DNA of 64,000 bases from Lachnospiraceae bacterium (lineage in GTDB: Bacteria > Bacillota_A > Clostridia > Lachnospirales > Lachnospiraceae), in NCBI GenBank assembly GCA_028694115.1, contig JAQUUB010000007.1:61835-125834 (forward strand). The letters run 5' to 3'. The notes beneath the pieces are model-generated. The model saw only the letters and a list, made by a program, of their open reading frames with translations, was not told the DNA's origin and did not search any database. This document shows positions 53,101 to 61,347 of the stretch, one piece after another. The position numbers and the translations under genes are program-made. The stretch's first letter is position 1. Every line of letters begins with the position of its first letter.

Positions 53101-53455
53101 TTTCACTTAATTCCTGTTTTTCTTTTATTATTTCCGAACCAAGCTCTACTTCATTTAATGAATTATCAGATACTTCATTCTTTTGTAAAACATCTAGTGA
53201 AATACTATTCTTTTCTTCTGCATTTTCTGTGTCATCAATAATTACATTATTAGAAATTTCATTTTGAGAAATTTCTATCTGTTTCTCATCCTGATTCACT
53301 TCATTTGTACTTACTTCTTCAACTACCTCATTCTCCAATAGCTGTATATCTGTGTTAGTAATCGTTCCTGCTGCAACGTCTAATGGTTGTGTTGAAACTA
53401 CTAATACCGTAACCATTAAACCTGCAACTAACTTTTTTAAATTTCCTATTTTCAC
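50120..53455 (-). CDS. Large secreted subtilisin-like (S8) protease with Ig-like repeats
   Basis: 1111 residues. Signal peptide at 1-30 ending near DVAAG; an acidic Asn/Glu/Ser-rich linker to about 125; a propeptide-like segment about 128-212 (YAEHEAIF, AKEYDAQIVYANEGVYTI); the S8 domain about 250-555 with D282 (AVIDTG), H315 (GHGSNVAG) and S486 (GTSQASPM). About 650-1111 are repeated bacterial Ig-like (BIG2) units, e.g. KITVKSLDGSNKKATLTLKV and ATITVKALDGSGKNVKCNVT. No LPXTG anchor is seen, so the Ig-like units may bind the cell wall. It is second in a two-gene unit. Confidence 0.92.
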   Translation of the reverse strand: MKIGNLKKLVAGLMVTVLVVSTQPLDVAAGTITNTDIQLLENEVVEEVSTNEVNQDEKQIEISQNEISNNVIIDDTENAEEKNSISLDVLQKNEVSDNSLNEVELGSEIIKEKQELSETLIDLEDAVAGVDYAEHEAIFMSDKIDEAQKIAKEYDAQIVYANEGVYTIKFDEEVKEIIELASDTENSYTPVYPNYIYSVIPVKGVNTKNIDEISGNHTGEIFFEEEKTLSKKLNLSIEETNKLLQTTNDPLLSDQWYHKIINSQFAWEKTSGSSDVTVAVIDTGIAANHSDLKASIKSTVDMTNSKYGVEDQDGHGSNVAGIIASVANNEVGGVGIANSVKLHAVKVEDDNGLIYDSYIIAGIRNSISNGAKVINMSLGGSYKNILEERAIRDAVEAGVVVVSAAGNENTNQKSYPASYADSMCVAAVGSNGEKASFSNYGNQVDIAAPGGNVVYQQDAAGYIYYNKYYINSTYKGEGYVGMAGTSQASPMVAAGAALVYSVNSDLFNNSTRESSEAVRKILKNTATKAGNSQYYGSGILNVAAAVGAPYTVDVPTVIVKNENGEIVEGNTIPEKSTITIENKLKDAITFYAIGGGNTYSSYSKPFELKGTGKKELLLFSYAYGKYSKDIKKTYTITPAKKSVTTAVSLNIAPITKMFYGDELQLTPTAVSNETMTNFLYTSSNSKIVRVLEDGKIQARMKGTAKVTVMADDGSKKKTVCTITVKTPVRSLDITSSTGVSRIAVGKKLKLIPIFNEGKKAETPDDKTVTWSIKSGTEYASINNKGELSAIKEGTVSVELKSKATRTGEEKSDTYSVTVYPITQEVTIRGFLNSIYKNSSSETISIYEGGDRNYTDIEPLIMSNPSNTARVYSYSSSNKKVALISNEGFIVPLAVGTTKITVKSLDGSNKKATLTLKVIQPAQSIAVTSNTGIEAVGSGGNISLTASVLPAEASKKVQWCFVDANGLMQTKLGGNVISAKGVLTAEKGVNTKKVVTVTALVNPVKTYNFLENRIDVSCDVSTKCTITIYPATTSINLSDKIINLNVGGSKKLSVTTNPITALGEYRYLTSNSRIASVDSDGNICAKSKGNATITVKALDGSGKNVKCNVTVK

Positions 53456-53470
53456 TTTATTTCCTCCAAA

Positions 53471-53827
53471 TTATTCTACTAATTTTCTAATTCTATTTTT
53501 ATATACTTTAGGAATATCATTTCTAATATTTGCTTTTGTTCTGAAAAATTCTTCAACTGTTTCTTTAATTTTTAGTGTTGCTACTCCTTCACTGAAGTTC
53601 ATCACTTCTGCATCATAATATTTTGCTACATCATTCGCTTCTTCCAATGTAGTCACATAGCAAATCACTTCATGCTCTACATACTCTTGTTGTATTTCTT
53701 CTTGATTCCCCTTATCATTGAATTCATCTGTAACAAGCCTTGTTTTTCCATGAATCCGAAAAGATATAGCCCTATAAATCACAACCAAAATCAATAGCAG
53801 AATTATAGTTATGATTATCTTTTTCAT
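53471..53827 (-). CDS. Membrane-anchored protein resembling the subtilase propeptide
   Basis: 118 residues. One N-terminal membrane helix (about 3-20) and an outer domain. Residues about 50-115 align by eye with the propeptide of the adjacent protease: YVEHEVI against YAEHEAI, EEANDVAKYYDAE against DEAQKIAKEYDAQ, EGVATLKI against EGVYTIKF. Propeptides of S8 enzymes fold the protease and inhibit it (I9-like). This protein may therefore be a stand-alone inhibitor, chaperone or immunity factor; the role is inference. It ends 15 bases before the protease start, so they share one mRNA. Confidence 0.75.
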   Translation of the reverse strand: MKKIIITIILLLILVVIYRAISFRIHGKTRLVTDEFNDKGNQEEIQQEYVEHEVICYVTTLEEANDVAKYYDAEVMNFSEGVATLKIKETVEEFFRTKANIRNDIPKVYKNRIRKLVE

Positions 53828-53864
53828 ACTCCGCCTCCTTTTACCTTATCTTGCATCAAAACAA

Positions 53865-53893
53865 ATTATACATAAATTGGATTTTAGATACAA
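53865..53893 (-). promoter_or_regulatory. Promoter of the propeptide-like/subtilase pair
   Basis: TTGTAT (53888-53893), 17-base spacer and perfect TATAAT (53865-53870) on the minus strand. Confidence 0.72.
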
Positions 53894-53949
53894 GCATTTT
53901 AATTAATTTATATTTTGATTCATTTATAATTATTTGAAAAGTAGAGTTC

Positions 53950-53978
53950 TTGCTTTTCCACCATGTTTTATCTATAAT
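53950..53978 (+). promoter_or_regulatory. Promoter of the CapA-like gene
   Basis: TTGCTT (53950-53955), 17-base spacer and perfect TATAAT (53973-53978), divergent from the subtilase promoter. Confidence 0.68.
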
Positions 53979-54029
53979 AATATATACTTAAGTTTCTATT
54001 ATTTTAATGTTCCATAACGAAAGGATATT

Positions 54030-55346
54030 ATGAAGTATAAAGTTTTATTTTGCATATTTATATTTTCTACTATTTCATTATACCGTTGTTCGCACATTGA
54101 ATCTGCGGTTGAAGACAATCCAAAAGCACCAACTATCCCCACAATCATAATCGATAATAATACCAACTCACCAGATGATTCTACCATTTCATCCCCAGAT
54201 GCCCCCCTTACCTTTCAAGGTTATGAGCTTTCAGAATCCGAGAAGAACGATTCCCATGTGATCTGCAAGAAATCCTCGGTATCGGACGAAGTCACGCTTT
54301 TATTCGGTGGTGACATCTGTTTTGATGACAATTACAGTAACATGAATACCTTTCGGGCGCAGAAAAATGGAATATCGGGTGTTCTTTCGTCAGAATTAAT
54401 GAGCGAACTGCAAGGCGCTGATATTACTATGCTTAATAACGAATTTCCCTACAGCAACCGTGGAACTCCCACTATGGGCAAGACCTTTACCTTTCGGGCA
54501 AATCCAGAGCGTGTATCCATACTCACCGATATGGGAGTTGATATTGTTTCTTTAGCCAACAACCATGCTTATGATCATGGACCCGATGCTTTGCTTGATA
54601 CTTTTTCGACTTTAAATGGAGTTTCCATTCCCTATGTTGGAGCCGGAAAGAATCTGGAAGAAGCTATGAAACCAACGTATTTTATATCTGGCGGTATGAA
54701 AATTGCCTATGTATCTGCTACCCAGATTGAGCGCCTTGATAATCCAGATACAAAGGAAGCAACCTCTGATTCACCTGGTGTTTTACGAACACTAGTACCT
54801 GATAAATTCTTAACCGTGATTAAAGAAGCAAAAGAAAACAGTGATTTTGTTGTTGTTTACGTTCACTGGGGATCTGAAAATGTATACGAGGCAGATGCCA
54901 GTCAAAAGGCCCTCGCATCCCAGTTTGAAGAGGCTGGCGCTGATTTAATTGTTGGCGACCATTCGCATTGTCTTCAGGGCATTGAATTTGTAAATGACAC
55001 TCCTGTGATTTATAGTCTGGGTAATTTTTGGTTTAATTCCAAAAATCTCGATACTGGCTTCATTAAAGTGAAAGTTCAGAAGAGTGGCATGAAATCCTAT
55101 CAGTTCATTCCTTGCCTGCAACACGTTTGTAAAACAGACCAAATGCTTCCTAATACGAACGGCGAATACGAACGTATTCTCGGAGTAATGGCGGGACTTT
55201 CAAGTGATATCAGCATTGATCCAAGTGGTTATGTAACAAAGGGCGCTGGCAATGGTGTGAACGCGGTATCACCACGGGCACTTACAAAGCCTGCTGCAAA
55301 CTCGGCGAATGCGGTATTGACTGTTTCTCCAGATAGCCCCATGTGA
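54030..55346 (+). CDS. CapA-family (PGA_cap) putative metallophosphatase
   Basis: 438 residues. Hydrophobic N-terminus (about 3-20), then a Ser/Pro/Asp-rich linker and a PGA_cap domain at about 90-345: GGDICFDDN (D95), NNHAYDHG (N178, H179) and GDHSHCLQG (D310, H311, H313), the metal ligands of the calcineurin-like fold. CapA proteins act in polyglutamate capsule anchoring, but most family members lie apart from capBC, as here, with roles in cell-surface polymers. The Cys after SLYRC is not a clear lipobox. The tail (about 390-438) is Ala/Asn/Ser-rich. Its two-gene context is divergent to the protease, ending at a terminator shared with rplA. Confidence 0.87.
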   Translation: MKYKVLFCIFIFSTISLYRCSHIESAVEDNPKAPTIPTIIIDNNTNSPDDSTISSPDAPLTFQGYELSESEKNDSHVICKKSSVSDEVTLLFGGDICFDDNYSNMNTFRAQKNGISGVLSSELMSELQGADITMLNNEFPYSNRGTPTMGKTFTFRANPERVSILTDMGVDIVSLANNHAYDHGPDALLDTFSTLNGVSIPYVGAGKNLEEAMKPTYFISGGMKIAYVSATQIERLDNPDTKEATSDSPGVLRTLVPDKFLTVIKEAKENSDFVVVYVHWGSENVYEADASQKALASQFEEAGADLIVGDHSHCLQGIEFVNDTPVIYSLGNFWFNSKNLDTGFIKVKVQKSGMKSYQFIPCLQHVCKTDQMLPNTNGEYERILGVMAGLSSDISIDPSGYVTKGAGNGVNAVSPRALTKPAANSANAVLTVSPDSPM

Positions 55347-55395
55347 TTTTCCTTATTCTTTAATTCATTCACTGTACCCACGCTGGGTGCAGTGA

Positions 55396-55424
55396 AAAGG
55401 CACAGCCGATTCGACTGTGCCTTT
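55396..55424. terminator. Bidirectional terminator between capA-like gene and rplA
   Basis: AAAGGCACAG pairs perfectly with CTGTGCCTTT around a 9-base loop. T-rich sequence follows on both strands; it lies 13 bases past the rplA stop. Confidence 0.85.
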
Positions 55425-55437
55425 CTCTATATTATAA

Positions 55438-56127
55438 TTAATATTTTGCTGTACTGATTTTAACACCAGGTCCCATTGTAGGAGCAACAGAAATGCTCTT
55501 CATGTACTGACCTTTTAATGCTGATGGTTTTGCTTTGACAAGAGCTTCCATAACGGTTGTAAAGTTCTCCATTAATTTTTCTTCTGAGAAAGAAGCTTTT
55601 CCTACAGGAACATGGATAATATTTGTTTTATCCAATCTGTATTCTATCTTACCAGCTTTGATATCATTAATAGCTTTGGTAACATCCATTGTTACAGTAC
55701 CAGCTTTAGGGTTAGGCATTAAACCTTTAGGTCCTAAAACTTTACCAAGACGTCCAACAACACCCATCATATCAGGTGTAGCTACAACTACATCAAAATC
55801 CAACCAACCTTCGTTTTGAATCTTAGGGACTAATTCATCACCACCAACATGATCAGCTCCTGCTGCCTCTGCTTCTGCGACTTTATCTCCCTTAGCAAAT
55901 ACTAAAACTTTAACTGTTTTTCCTGTTCCGTTAGGTAATACTACAGCACCACGGATTTGCTGTTCTGCATGACGTCCATCACAACCTGTTCTGATGTGAA
56001 GTTCGATGGTTTCATCAAATTTTGCAGTAGCCATTTTTTTAGCAATTGCAATTGCTTCTGCGGGATCATATTGAGTAGCGCGATCTACTTGTTTCGCAGC
56101 TTCTGCATATTTCTTACCATGTTTCAT
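55438..56127 (-). CDS. rplA: 50S ribosomal protein L1
   Basis: 229 residues. [21 protein letters not shown] opens it; domain II is interrupted as usual, and [21 protein letters not shown] is diagnostic. L1 moves the E-site stalk and in many bacteria represses its own mRNA. It follows rplK after 29 bases. Confidence 0.98.
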   Translation of the reverse strand: MKHGKKYAEAAKQVDRATQYDPAEAIAIAKKMATAKFDETIELHIRTGCDGRHAEQQIRGAVVLPNGTGKTVKVLVFAKGDKVAEAEAAGADHVGGDELVPKIQNEGWLDFDVVVATPDMMGVVGRLGKVLGPKGLMPNPKAGTVTMDVTKAINDIKAGKIEYRLDKTNIIHVPVGKASFSEEKLMENFTTVMEALVKAKPSALKGQYMKSISVAPTMGPGVKISTAKY

Positions 56128-56156
56128 TCTTGTTTCCTCCTTTTATAATTATCGAA

Positions 56157-56582
56157 TTATTCTTCTACTTCAACACCCATACTTCTTGCTGTACCGGCAA
56201 TCATGCTCATTGCTGTTTCTAATGATGCTGCATTTAAATCAGGCATCTTTGTTTCAGCAATTTCCTGAAGCTTAGCTTTTGATAGCTTAGCAACTTTTGT
56301 TTTGTTAGGTACTGCAGAACCAGACTTCAAATTACAAGCCTTTTTAATGAGTACTGCTGCAGGTGGAGTTTTTGTTACAAAACTGAAACTTCTGTCTGCA
56401 TAAACTGTGATTACTACAGGAATAATGAGATCTCCTTTGTCTGCTGTTCTTGCATTGAATTGTTTTGTAAATTCAACGATATTTACACCATGTTGACCTA
56501 GAGCAGGTCCAACTGGTGGTGCAGGTGTTGCTTTTCCAGCAGGAATCTGTAACTTAATATATCCTTGTACTTTTTTTGCCAT
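56157..56582 (-). CDS. rplK: 50S ribosomal protein L11
   Basis: 141 residues. [20 protein letters not shown] is the proline-rich N-terminal segment at the GTPase centre, and the C-terminal RNA-binding domain includes [19 protein letters not shown]. It is first after a 190-base structured spacer from nusG. Confidence 0.98.
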   Translation of the reverse strand: MAKKVQGYIKLQIPAGKATPAPPVGPALGQHGVNIVEFTKQFNARTADKGDLIIPVVITVYADRSFSFVTKTPPAAVLIKKACNLKSGSAVPNKTKVAKLSKAKLQEIAETKMPDLNAASLETAMSMIAGTARSMGVEVEE

Positions 56583-56772
56583 TTCGGCACCTCCTATTTA
56601 TTCGCTTGATGACATTCCATCATGAGCGAGTTGTGGTTGTGGCGGGCAGGAGTTATATGACTCATCCCTCCCACAGGTTAATACGTTATGGAACTACGTT
56701 CCACATCATCTGATAATCTCTCATCTGATGATTTTTATACTCTAAAAGCTAAGCTTTTATCGCCATGTTAAG
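56583..56772 (-). promoter_or_regulatory. Structured spacer between nusG and rplK
   Basis: Holds hairpins AAAAGCT/AGCTTTT (56744-56758), TGGAAC/GTTCCA (56689-56703) and ATCATC/GATGAT (about 56704-56731). No promoter or gene was found. An L1- or L11-responsive leader is possible by position only. Confidence 0.5.
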
Positions 56773-57291
56773 TTATTGCATTTTGCTGACTTCAGCAAAG
56801 CCGATCTCTACCGGTGTTTCTCTACCGAATAGTTCAACATTAATTGTAGCAGTCTGTTTACCATAATCCATTCTCTGAATTACTCCAACAGTATCCTTCC
56901 AAACACCAGCAACTACAGCAACTACGTCGCCTTCTTTGAAACTAACTACTACATTCTCAACTCTGATTCCAAGAGGTTTCATTTCATCTTCGGTAAGTGG
57001 AACAGGTTTACTTCCCGGACCAACAAAACCCGTCACGCCTCTTGTATTTCGAACTACATACCAAGTATCATCGTTCATTACCATATTAATTAGAACATAA
57101 CCAGGAAACATCTTTTTCTGCACAGATTTTCGTGCACCGTTTTTCATCTCTACCACATCTTGCATAGGGACTCTAACCTCTAAAATTTCTTCCTCTAAGT
57201 GTCTGTTTTCTATGGTCTTATCAATATTTGCTTTTACCTTATTCTCATATCCAGAATAGGTATGCACAACGTACCAATTAGCCTCTGCCAT
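56773..57291 (-). CDS. nusG: Transcription factor NusG
   Basis: 172 residues. The NGN domain begins NWYVVHTYSGYENKVKANID and includes FPGYVLI; the C-terminal KOW domain is GDVVAVVAGVWKDTVGVIQ. NusG modulates pausing and links RNA polymerase with ribosomes or Rho. It is between secE and rplK. Confidence 0.98.
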   Translation of the reverse strand: MAEANWYVVHTYSGYENKVKANIDKTIENRHLEEEILEVRVPMQDVVEMKNGARKSVQKKMFPGYVLINMVMNDDTWYVVRNTRGVTGFVGPGSKPVPLTEDEMKPLGIRVENVVVSFKEGDVVAVVAGVWKDTVGVIQRMDYGKQTATINVELFGRETPVEIGFAEVSKMQ

Positions 57292-57306
57292 AACGCCACC
57301 TATCCT

Positions 57307-57519
57307 TTATTTTACTAAGAAATTAATCCCATACTGAAGAATAAAATCAATAAGAGTAATTATAAGCCCTAATACTACAGATATAGACACAACAGCAATT
57401 GCCTGTTTTCCAAGAGTCTTTTTATCCGGCCAGATTATCTTTTTGAATTCTGCCTTTACACCTTTAAAGAAGCTTTTCTTAGGCGCTTTGTCTGTTTTCG
57501 TATTAACTGATTCACCCAT
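57307..57519 (-). CDS. secE: Protein translocase subunit SecE
   Basis: 70 residues, the single-helix Firmicutes type. FFKGVKAEFKKIIWPDKKTL is the amphipathic cytoplasmic helix with the conserved WP, followed by one membrane helix. The ATG at 57519 has AGGAG eight bases upstream; the GTG three codons earlier overlaps that site. Confidence 0.96.
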   Translation of the reverse strand: MGESVNTKTDKAPKKSFFKGVKAEFKKIIWPDKKTLGKQAIAVVSISVVLGLIITLIDFILQYGINFLVK

Positions 57520-57530
57520 AATATTCACTC

Positions 57531-57680
57531 CTATTTTGTTTCTTTGTGCAGTGTATGTGTTTTGCAGAATTTACAATATTTTTTTGTTTCCATTCTGTCT
57601 GGATGTGCTTTCTTATCCTTTGTAGTATCGTAATTACGATTTTTGCATTCTGTACATGCTAAAGTTATTCTAGTACGCAT
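57531..57680 (-). CDS. rpmG: 50S ribosomal protein L33, zinc type
   Basis: 49 codons: [19 protein letters not shown]... to [16 protein letters not shown]. Two CxxC pairs bind zinc. Its GGAGGTG site lies directly upstream. The order rpmG-secE-nusG is standard for Firmicutes. Confidence 0.96.
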   Translation of the reverse strand: MRTRITLACTECKNRNYDTTKDKKAHPDRMETKKYCKFCKTHTLHKETK

Positions 57681-57813
57681 AATATCCACCTCCGTGCGCT
57701 ATCTTTTTATCTATTAATACTCGATTTTTTTAATCGACTGAGCTTTCAGTTTTCTCCTTTGTCACCAAAATTAGTGCATAAAAAAAAGACCTATTTCCCA
57801 TCTCGTTTCACTA

Positions 57814-57842
57814 CTATAACATATTTTTGGTATAAACGTCAA
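57814..57842 (-). promoter_or_regulatory. Promoter of rpmG-secE-nusG
   Basis: TTGACG (57837-57842), 17-base spacer and TTATAG (57814-57819) on the minus strand; an alternative TATAGT -10 has an 18-base spacer. The leader has a CGATT/AATCG hairpin. Confidence 0.65.
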
Positions 57843-57858
57843 CAAAAATATCTATGAT

Positions 57859-59019
57859 TTATAACATTGAAAATAACTGATTCAGCTTCTTCTGATAAGA
57901 GAATTCATTTTTTATTTTTTCATATCCTGCTTTCGCTATTTTTTCTCGTTCTTCCTTATGATTCATATAATAATCTACTTTCCGCAAAAGGTCATCCATG
58001 CCTGTATATAATACGAGTTCTTCGCCATCGACAAAGTTTTCTGCCAATTCTGGCTGATAATTACTTAACAAGAAACCACCGCACGCCATAATATCCAGTG
58101 CTCTTAATGGGATACCACTCGTAATGGATCGGAGTGTGATATTTAAGTTCATTTTGCTATTGTGAAATACAAGTGGCATCTCTGTCATATAGTCAACGCA
58201 TCCTTTATAGTTCACCAATGGCAAGCTCTCCACTGCTGCCCCCGAATACAAATCGACGTTATATTCCTTGGAGAGTAGTTTTAAAGCCTCTCTTCTCTCT
58301 AGCACTGTCACTTTCTTATTTAACATATTTGCTATTACATTTTGATCTGGAATAAAATACTTTTCTCCAAAATCAAACTTTACATACTGCTTCAACTCAA
58401 CCATTATTTTTTCCGATAAAAGTTCACTTACAAAATTATATCCATAAATTTTTTCTTGAGATGCAATAATCCCTTCCAAATATCCCTTCATATATTCAGG
58501 CAGGAATTTTATCTGATCATAAAAATTGTACTCCCCCGTATACATACCACCTACAAAAGATAACTCCGACTGGTACTGGAGGTTTTTTGCCTCTCCTGCT
58601 TGATGGATCTGATTCCTAAACATCTCTGTGTCTACAGCCAATTCCAAATGGAAGATATTTTTCACTCCATACTGCACAAGCTCCTGATACATGGCCCGGT
58701 CAAAGGAAAAGATGCGGTTCCCTTCATTAAAAACACTTTTTGAGAAAAGCGTTGAATGAGGGCAATCAAAAACCCACGCTAGATACAAACATTTTCTTAA
58801 TTGACAGATATCCGACACGACAGGGAAAAAATCATAGGAAAATACAGCTTCGAATGTTGATTCCGCCATTTTACGCATCATCTCATAGGTGAATACCGGA
58901 TCCTCATCGTATTCCTTTGGGCGCCCCTCAAGCACATCAACCTGATGTCCCATTGTAACTAAATTTTTGTGAAGCATCTCTTCATTAAAAGTCCCCCACT
59001 TCATTAATAATATTTTCAT
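57859..59019 (-). CDS. CgeB/DUF3880-like glycosyltransferase
   Basis: 386 residues in two Rossmann halves, GT-B-like. The N-terminal half (MKILLMKWGTFNEEMLHKNL, AVFSYDFFPVV, YLAWVFDCPHSTLFS) resembles DUF3880, and the C-terminal half (MNLNITLRSITSGIPLRALDIMACGGFLLSN) resembles glycosyltransferase family 1-like CgeB proteins. Members add sugars to spore or flagellar surfaces; the acceptor here is inferred. It overlaps the upstream GT2 by ATGA and runs up to the rpmG promoter without a terminator. Confidence 0.82.
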   Translation of the reverse strand: MKILLMKWGTFNEEMLHKNLVTMGHQVDVLEGRPKEYDEDPVFTYEMMRKMAESTFEAVFSYDFFPVVSDICQLRKCLYLAWVFDCPHSTLFSKSVFNEGNRIFSFDRAMYQELVQYGVKNIFHLELAVDTEMFRNQIHQAGEAKNLQYQSELSFVGGMYTGEYNFYDQIKFLPEYMKGYLEGIIASQEKIYGYNFVSELLSEKIMVELKQYVKFDFGEKYFIPDQNVIANMLNKKVTVLERREALKLLSKEYNVDLYSGAAVESLPLVNYKGCVDYMTEMPLVFHNSKMNLNITLRSITSGIPLRALDIMACGGFLLSNYQPELAENFVDGEELVLYTGMDDLLRKVDYYMNHKEEREKIAKAGYEKIKNEFSYQKKLNQLFSML

Positions 59020-60065
59020 CCGGTTACCTCAAATATGTGCAATGCTTGTTTTTGAAACTCAATAATATTATCAAGCGTAATCTTCTTTTCAACTGACTTC
59101 AAAAACCCTTTCCAGCCTCCCTGTCCACTGTTACTAAGATAGGTGTTTTTATTGTAATCAGGAAAAATGTTTTTTACTGTCAATTGCATAACCGAAATAA
59201 TTTCAACTATTTCAGATGTTGGTTCTTTCATTTTACGAAATACTCTTATCAGGCACTGAATGTAATATTTAGCAATAAAACGGTATTCGCAATAATCTCT
59301 ATATTCATTATAGAAATTCCGCTTCATCATTTCATCTAGAATACTCATTTCTATTTTCAATGTATCAAATTCTTTCATAACAGATGTTCCACTAAGCGTT
59401 GTACTAGATGGATTAATATAGTAGTAATAAAGAATCTCTGGCATATAATAATATCTTTTTACATACAAGAAAATAATAGAAGCAAAAAATTCATCCTCAT
59501 AGATTAAATCATCTGGAAATTCAACCTTTACCGATACAAGAAATTCTCTCCGATATACTTTCTTGCAAATATACGCGCAGTTCATCATATCTACCAGCAG
59601 TGCTTCTCTCGTCTCCCGGTCACTCACTGTATAAACAAAATCATCACCTAGTTCCTTTTGCACCTTTCTCTCAGAACTCGTTCGAAGATGTTCACACTCC
59701 GCTACATCACAATCGTACTCCATAATTGCATGATACATTTTCAGAAACATGGTTTCGTCTACCCAGTCATCTCCATCCACAAATCCAATGCATTCCCCGG
59801 TAGCATATTTCATACCAATATTTCTTGCATATCCTTGCTTTCTATTTATTTCATTATTTATGAGAATGATAGAATCTGGATATCGACTTTCATACTTCTC
59901 CAAAATTTGGAATGTCCCATCGGTAGATGCATCATTCACAAAAATCAGTTCCAGATTTTGTACCCCTATCGTTTGACCAATTAATGATTTGATGCATCTT
60001 TCAATATAGGCTTCCACATTATAGCAAGGAATAATTATACTCACCTTCTTATTGCTATTCTCCAT
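59016..60065 (-). CDS. Family 2 glycosyltransferase
   Basis: 349 residues. The N-terminal GT2 domain shows SIIPCYNVEAYIERCIKSL, VNDASTDGT and GFVDGDDW (the DxD-like metal site). The C-terminal 130 residues are helical and of unknown function. It is a paralogue of the next gene upstream. Middle of a three-gene glycosyltransferase unit, overlapping the next by four bases. Confidence 0.93.
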   Translation of the reverse strand: MENSNKKVSIIIPCYNVEAYIERCIKSLIGQTIGVQNLELIFVNDASTDGTFQILEKYESRYPDSIILINNEINRKQGYARNIGMKYATGECIGFVDGDDWVDETMFLKMYHAIMEYDCDVAECEHLRTSSERKVQKELGDDFVYTVSDRETREALLVDMMNCAYICKKVYRREFLVSVKVEFPDDLIYEDEFFASIIFLYVKRYYYMPEILYYYYINPSSTTLSGTSVMKEFDTLKIEMSILDEMMKRNFYNEYRDYCEYRFIAKYYIQCLIRVFRKMKEPTSEIVEIISVMQLTVKNIFPDYNKNTYLSNSGQGGWKGFLKSVEKKITLDNIIEFQKQALHIFEVTG

Positions 60066-60085
60066 TTTAAACCCTTCTAAACTTT

Positions 60086-61132
60086 CTATTGTAATATTTC
60101 AAATATTGATATCACCTGTCTGTTAAACTCCTCTATTGTGTCTTCATCAATAGAAAGTTCTACACATTTCAATATCTGTTTGTCTAAAATGAATTCCGGA
60201 CGCTGCAGGTAGGGATTCTTTTGATATTCAGGGAAATATTCCTTTACCGTTTTCTGCATTCTTCTAAGTGTAACTAGGTCAACAAAAAAGCCTCTTGATA
60301 CTAACACAAACATACTTAATACAAAATAATTATCTAAAAAGAAGAATTCTATTTCTTCTTTGTAGTTATCTGCCTCTTGAAACCTCTGAATCTGATTCAA
60401 CGCTTCCAGGCTAGCATTTAGATTATCCCATTTTCGTTCTGCTTTTCTACAGATATATCGCATGGTACTCCTTGGGTTTTCATATGCATAGTATAAATGT
60501 TCATTTAAAAAATAATGCTTTTTCTCAAAAAAGCGCATAGGATATATAAAAGGGGGTTCTTCAAAAGCAACGTGCTCCGCAAATCGAAATTGATATTTTC
60601 GAATAAAGTCACCCTTATAAAATTTGAAGCAACATCCCAAAGGACTTTTACCACTAATTATAAATTCTTTTCTCTTTTCTATTGAATCCAATATTTCCAA
60701 TTCTTTTGGTTTATCCGCTTCGAATTTCTTATTTTCTTTTCCTCTTTCTTCTTCCGTTACATTATGTCCAGTAAACTCCACGATATCTGCATCTTGCTCA
60801 ATTGCAGCCTGATACAGTCGTTCTAGCGCACATTCCATAAAATAATCATCGGAATCTAAGAATACAATATATTCTCCAGTTGCATACTGGAGTCCTATAT
60901 TTCTAGCGCCGCCTTGCATCATATTCTCAACTAAAGGAATCAAAATAATATTATCAGGATACAACTGTTCATACTCAGCCAGTTTCAAAATTGACTTATC
61001 TGTGGAAGCGTCATTTATTAAAATTACTTCCAAATTTTCCAATCCCATTGTCTGATGAACCAGGGGTTGGATACAGTAATCAATATAGCTTTCACAATTA
61101 TAGCAAGGAACTATCACACTTACCTTTTTCAT
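60086..61132 (-). CDS. Family 2 glycosyltransferase
   Basis: 348 residues. SVIVPCYNCESYIDYCIQPL, INDASTDKS and VFLDSDDYF give the GT-A nucleotide-sugar and metal sites; MMQGGARNIGLQYATGEYIV is typical. The ATG at 61132 is preferred over an in-frame ATG 18 bases earlier because GATGGGAGTAG gives a spaced site and the family begins MKKVSVIVP. The 31 bases around this start closely match those of glf (63808-63838). First gene of the unit. Confidence 0.93.
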   Translation of the reverse strand: MKKVSVIVPCYNCESYIDYCIQPLVHQTMGLENLEVILINDASTDKSILKLAEYEQLYPDNIILIPLVENMMQGGARNIGLQYATGEYIVFLDSDDYFMECALERLYQAAIEQDADIVEFTGHNVTEEERGKENKKFEADKPKELEILDSIEKRKEFIISGKSPLGCCFKFYKGDFIRKYQFRFAEHVAFEEPPFIYPMRFFEKKHYFLNEHLYYAYENPRSTMRYICRKAERKWDNLNASLEALNQIQRFQEADNYKEEIEFFFLDNYFVLSMFVLVSRGFFVDLVTLRRMQKTVKEYFPEYQKNPYLQRPEFILDKQILKCVELSIDEDTIEEFNRQVISIFEILQ

Positions 61133-61261
61133 TTCTACTCCCATCGGCATAATTTAGTATTCTTTACGTGTAAATTTTATCATAATTTTCTTTTTTTATC
61201 TATATTTCTTATTATTCTTATTTTTTGTTGTATTTAGAGCGTTTCAAAAGCTGTGTAAGCT

Positions 61262-61275
61262 CAAGAATATTCTTG
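61262..61275. repeat. 14-base perfect palindrome in the divergent region
   Basis: CAAGAATATTCTTG lies between the glycosyltransferase unit and the FliD-like gene, about 86 bases before the latter's start. It has the form of an operator for a dimeric regulator, or may be chance in AT-rich DNA. Confidence 0.35.
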
Positions 61276-61347
61276 TTATTTATTCCCATATGTGTTATTC
61301 TTAACGTGTATAATTAGATTTAAAAAGAGATGAAAGGGGGATCTTTT

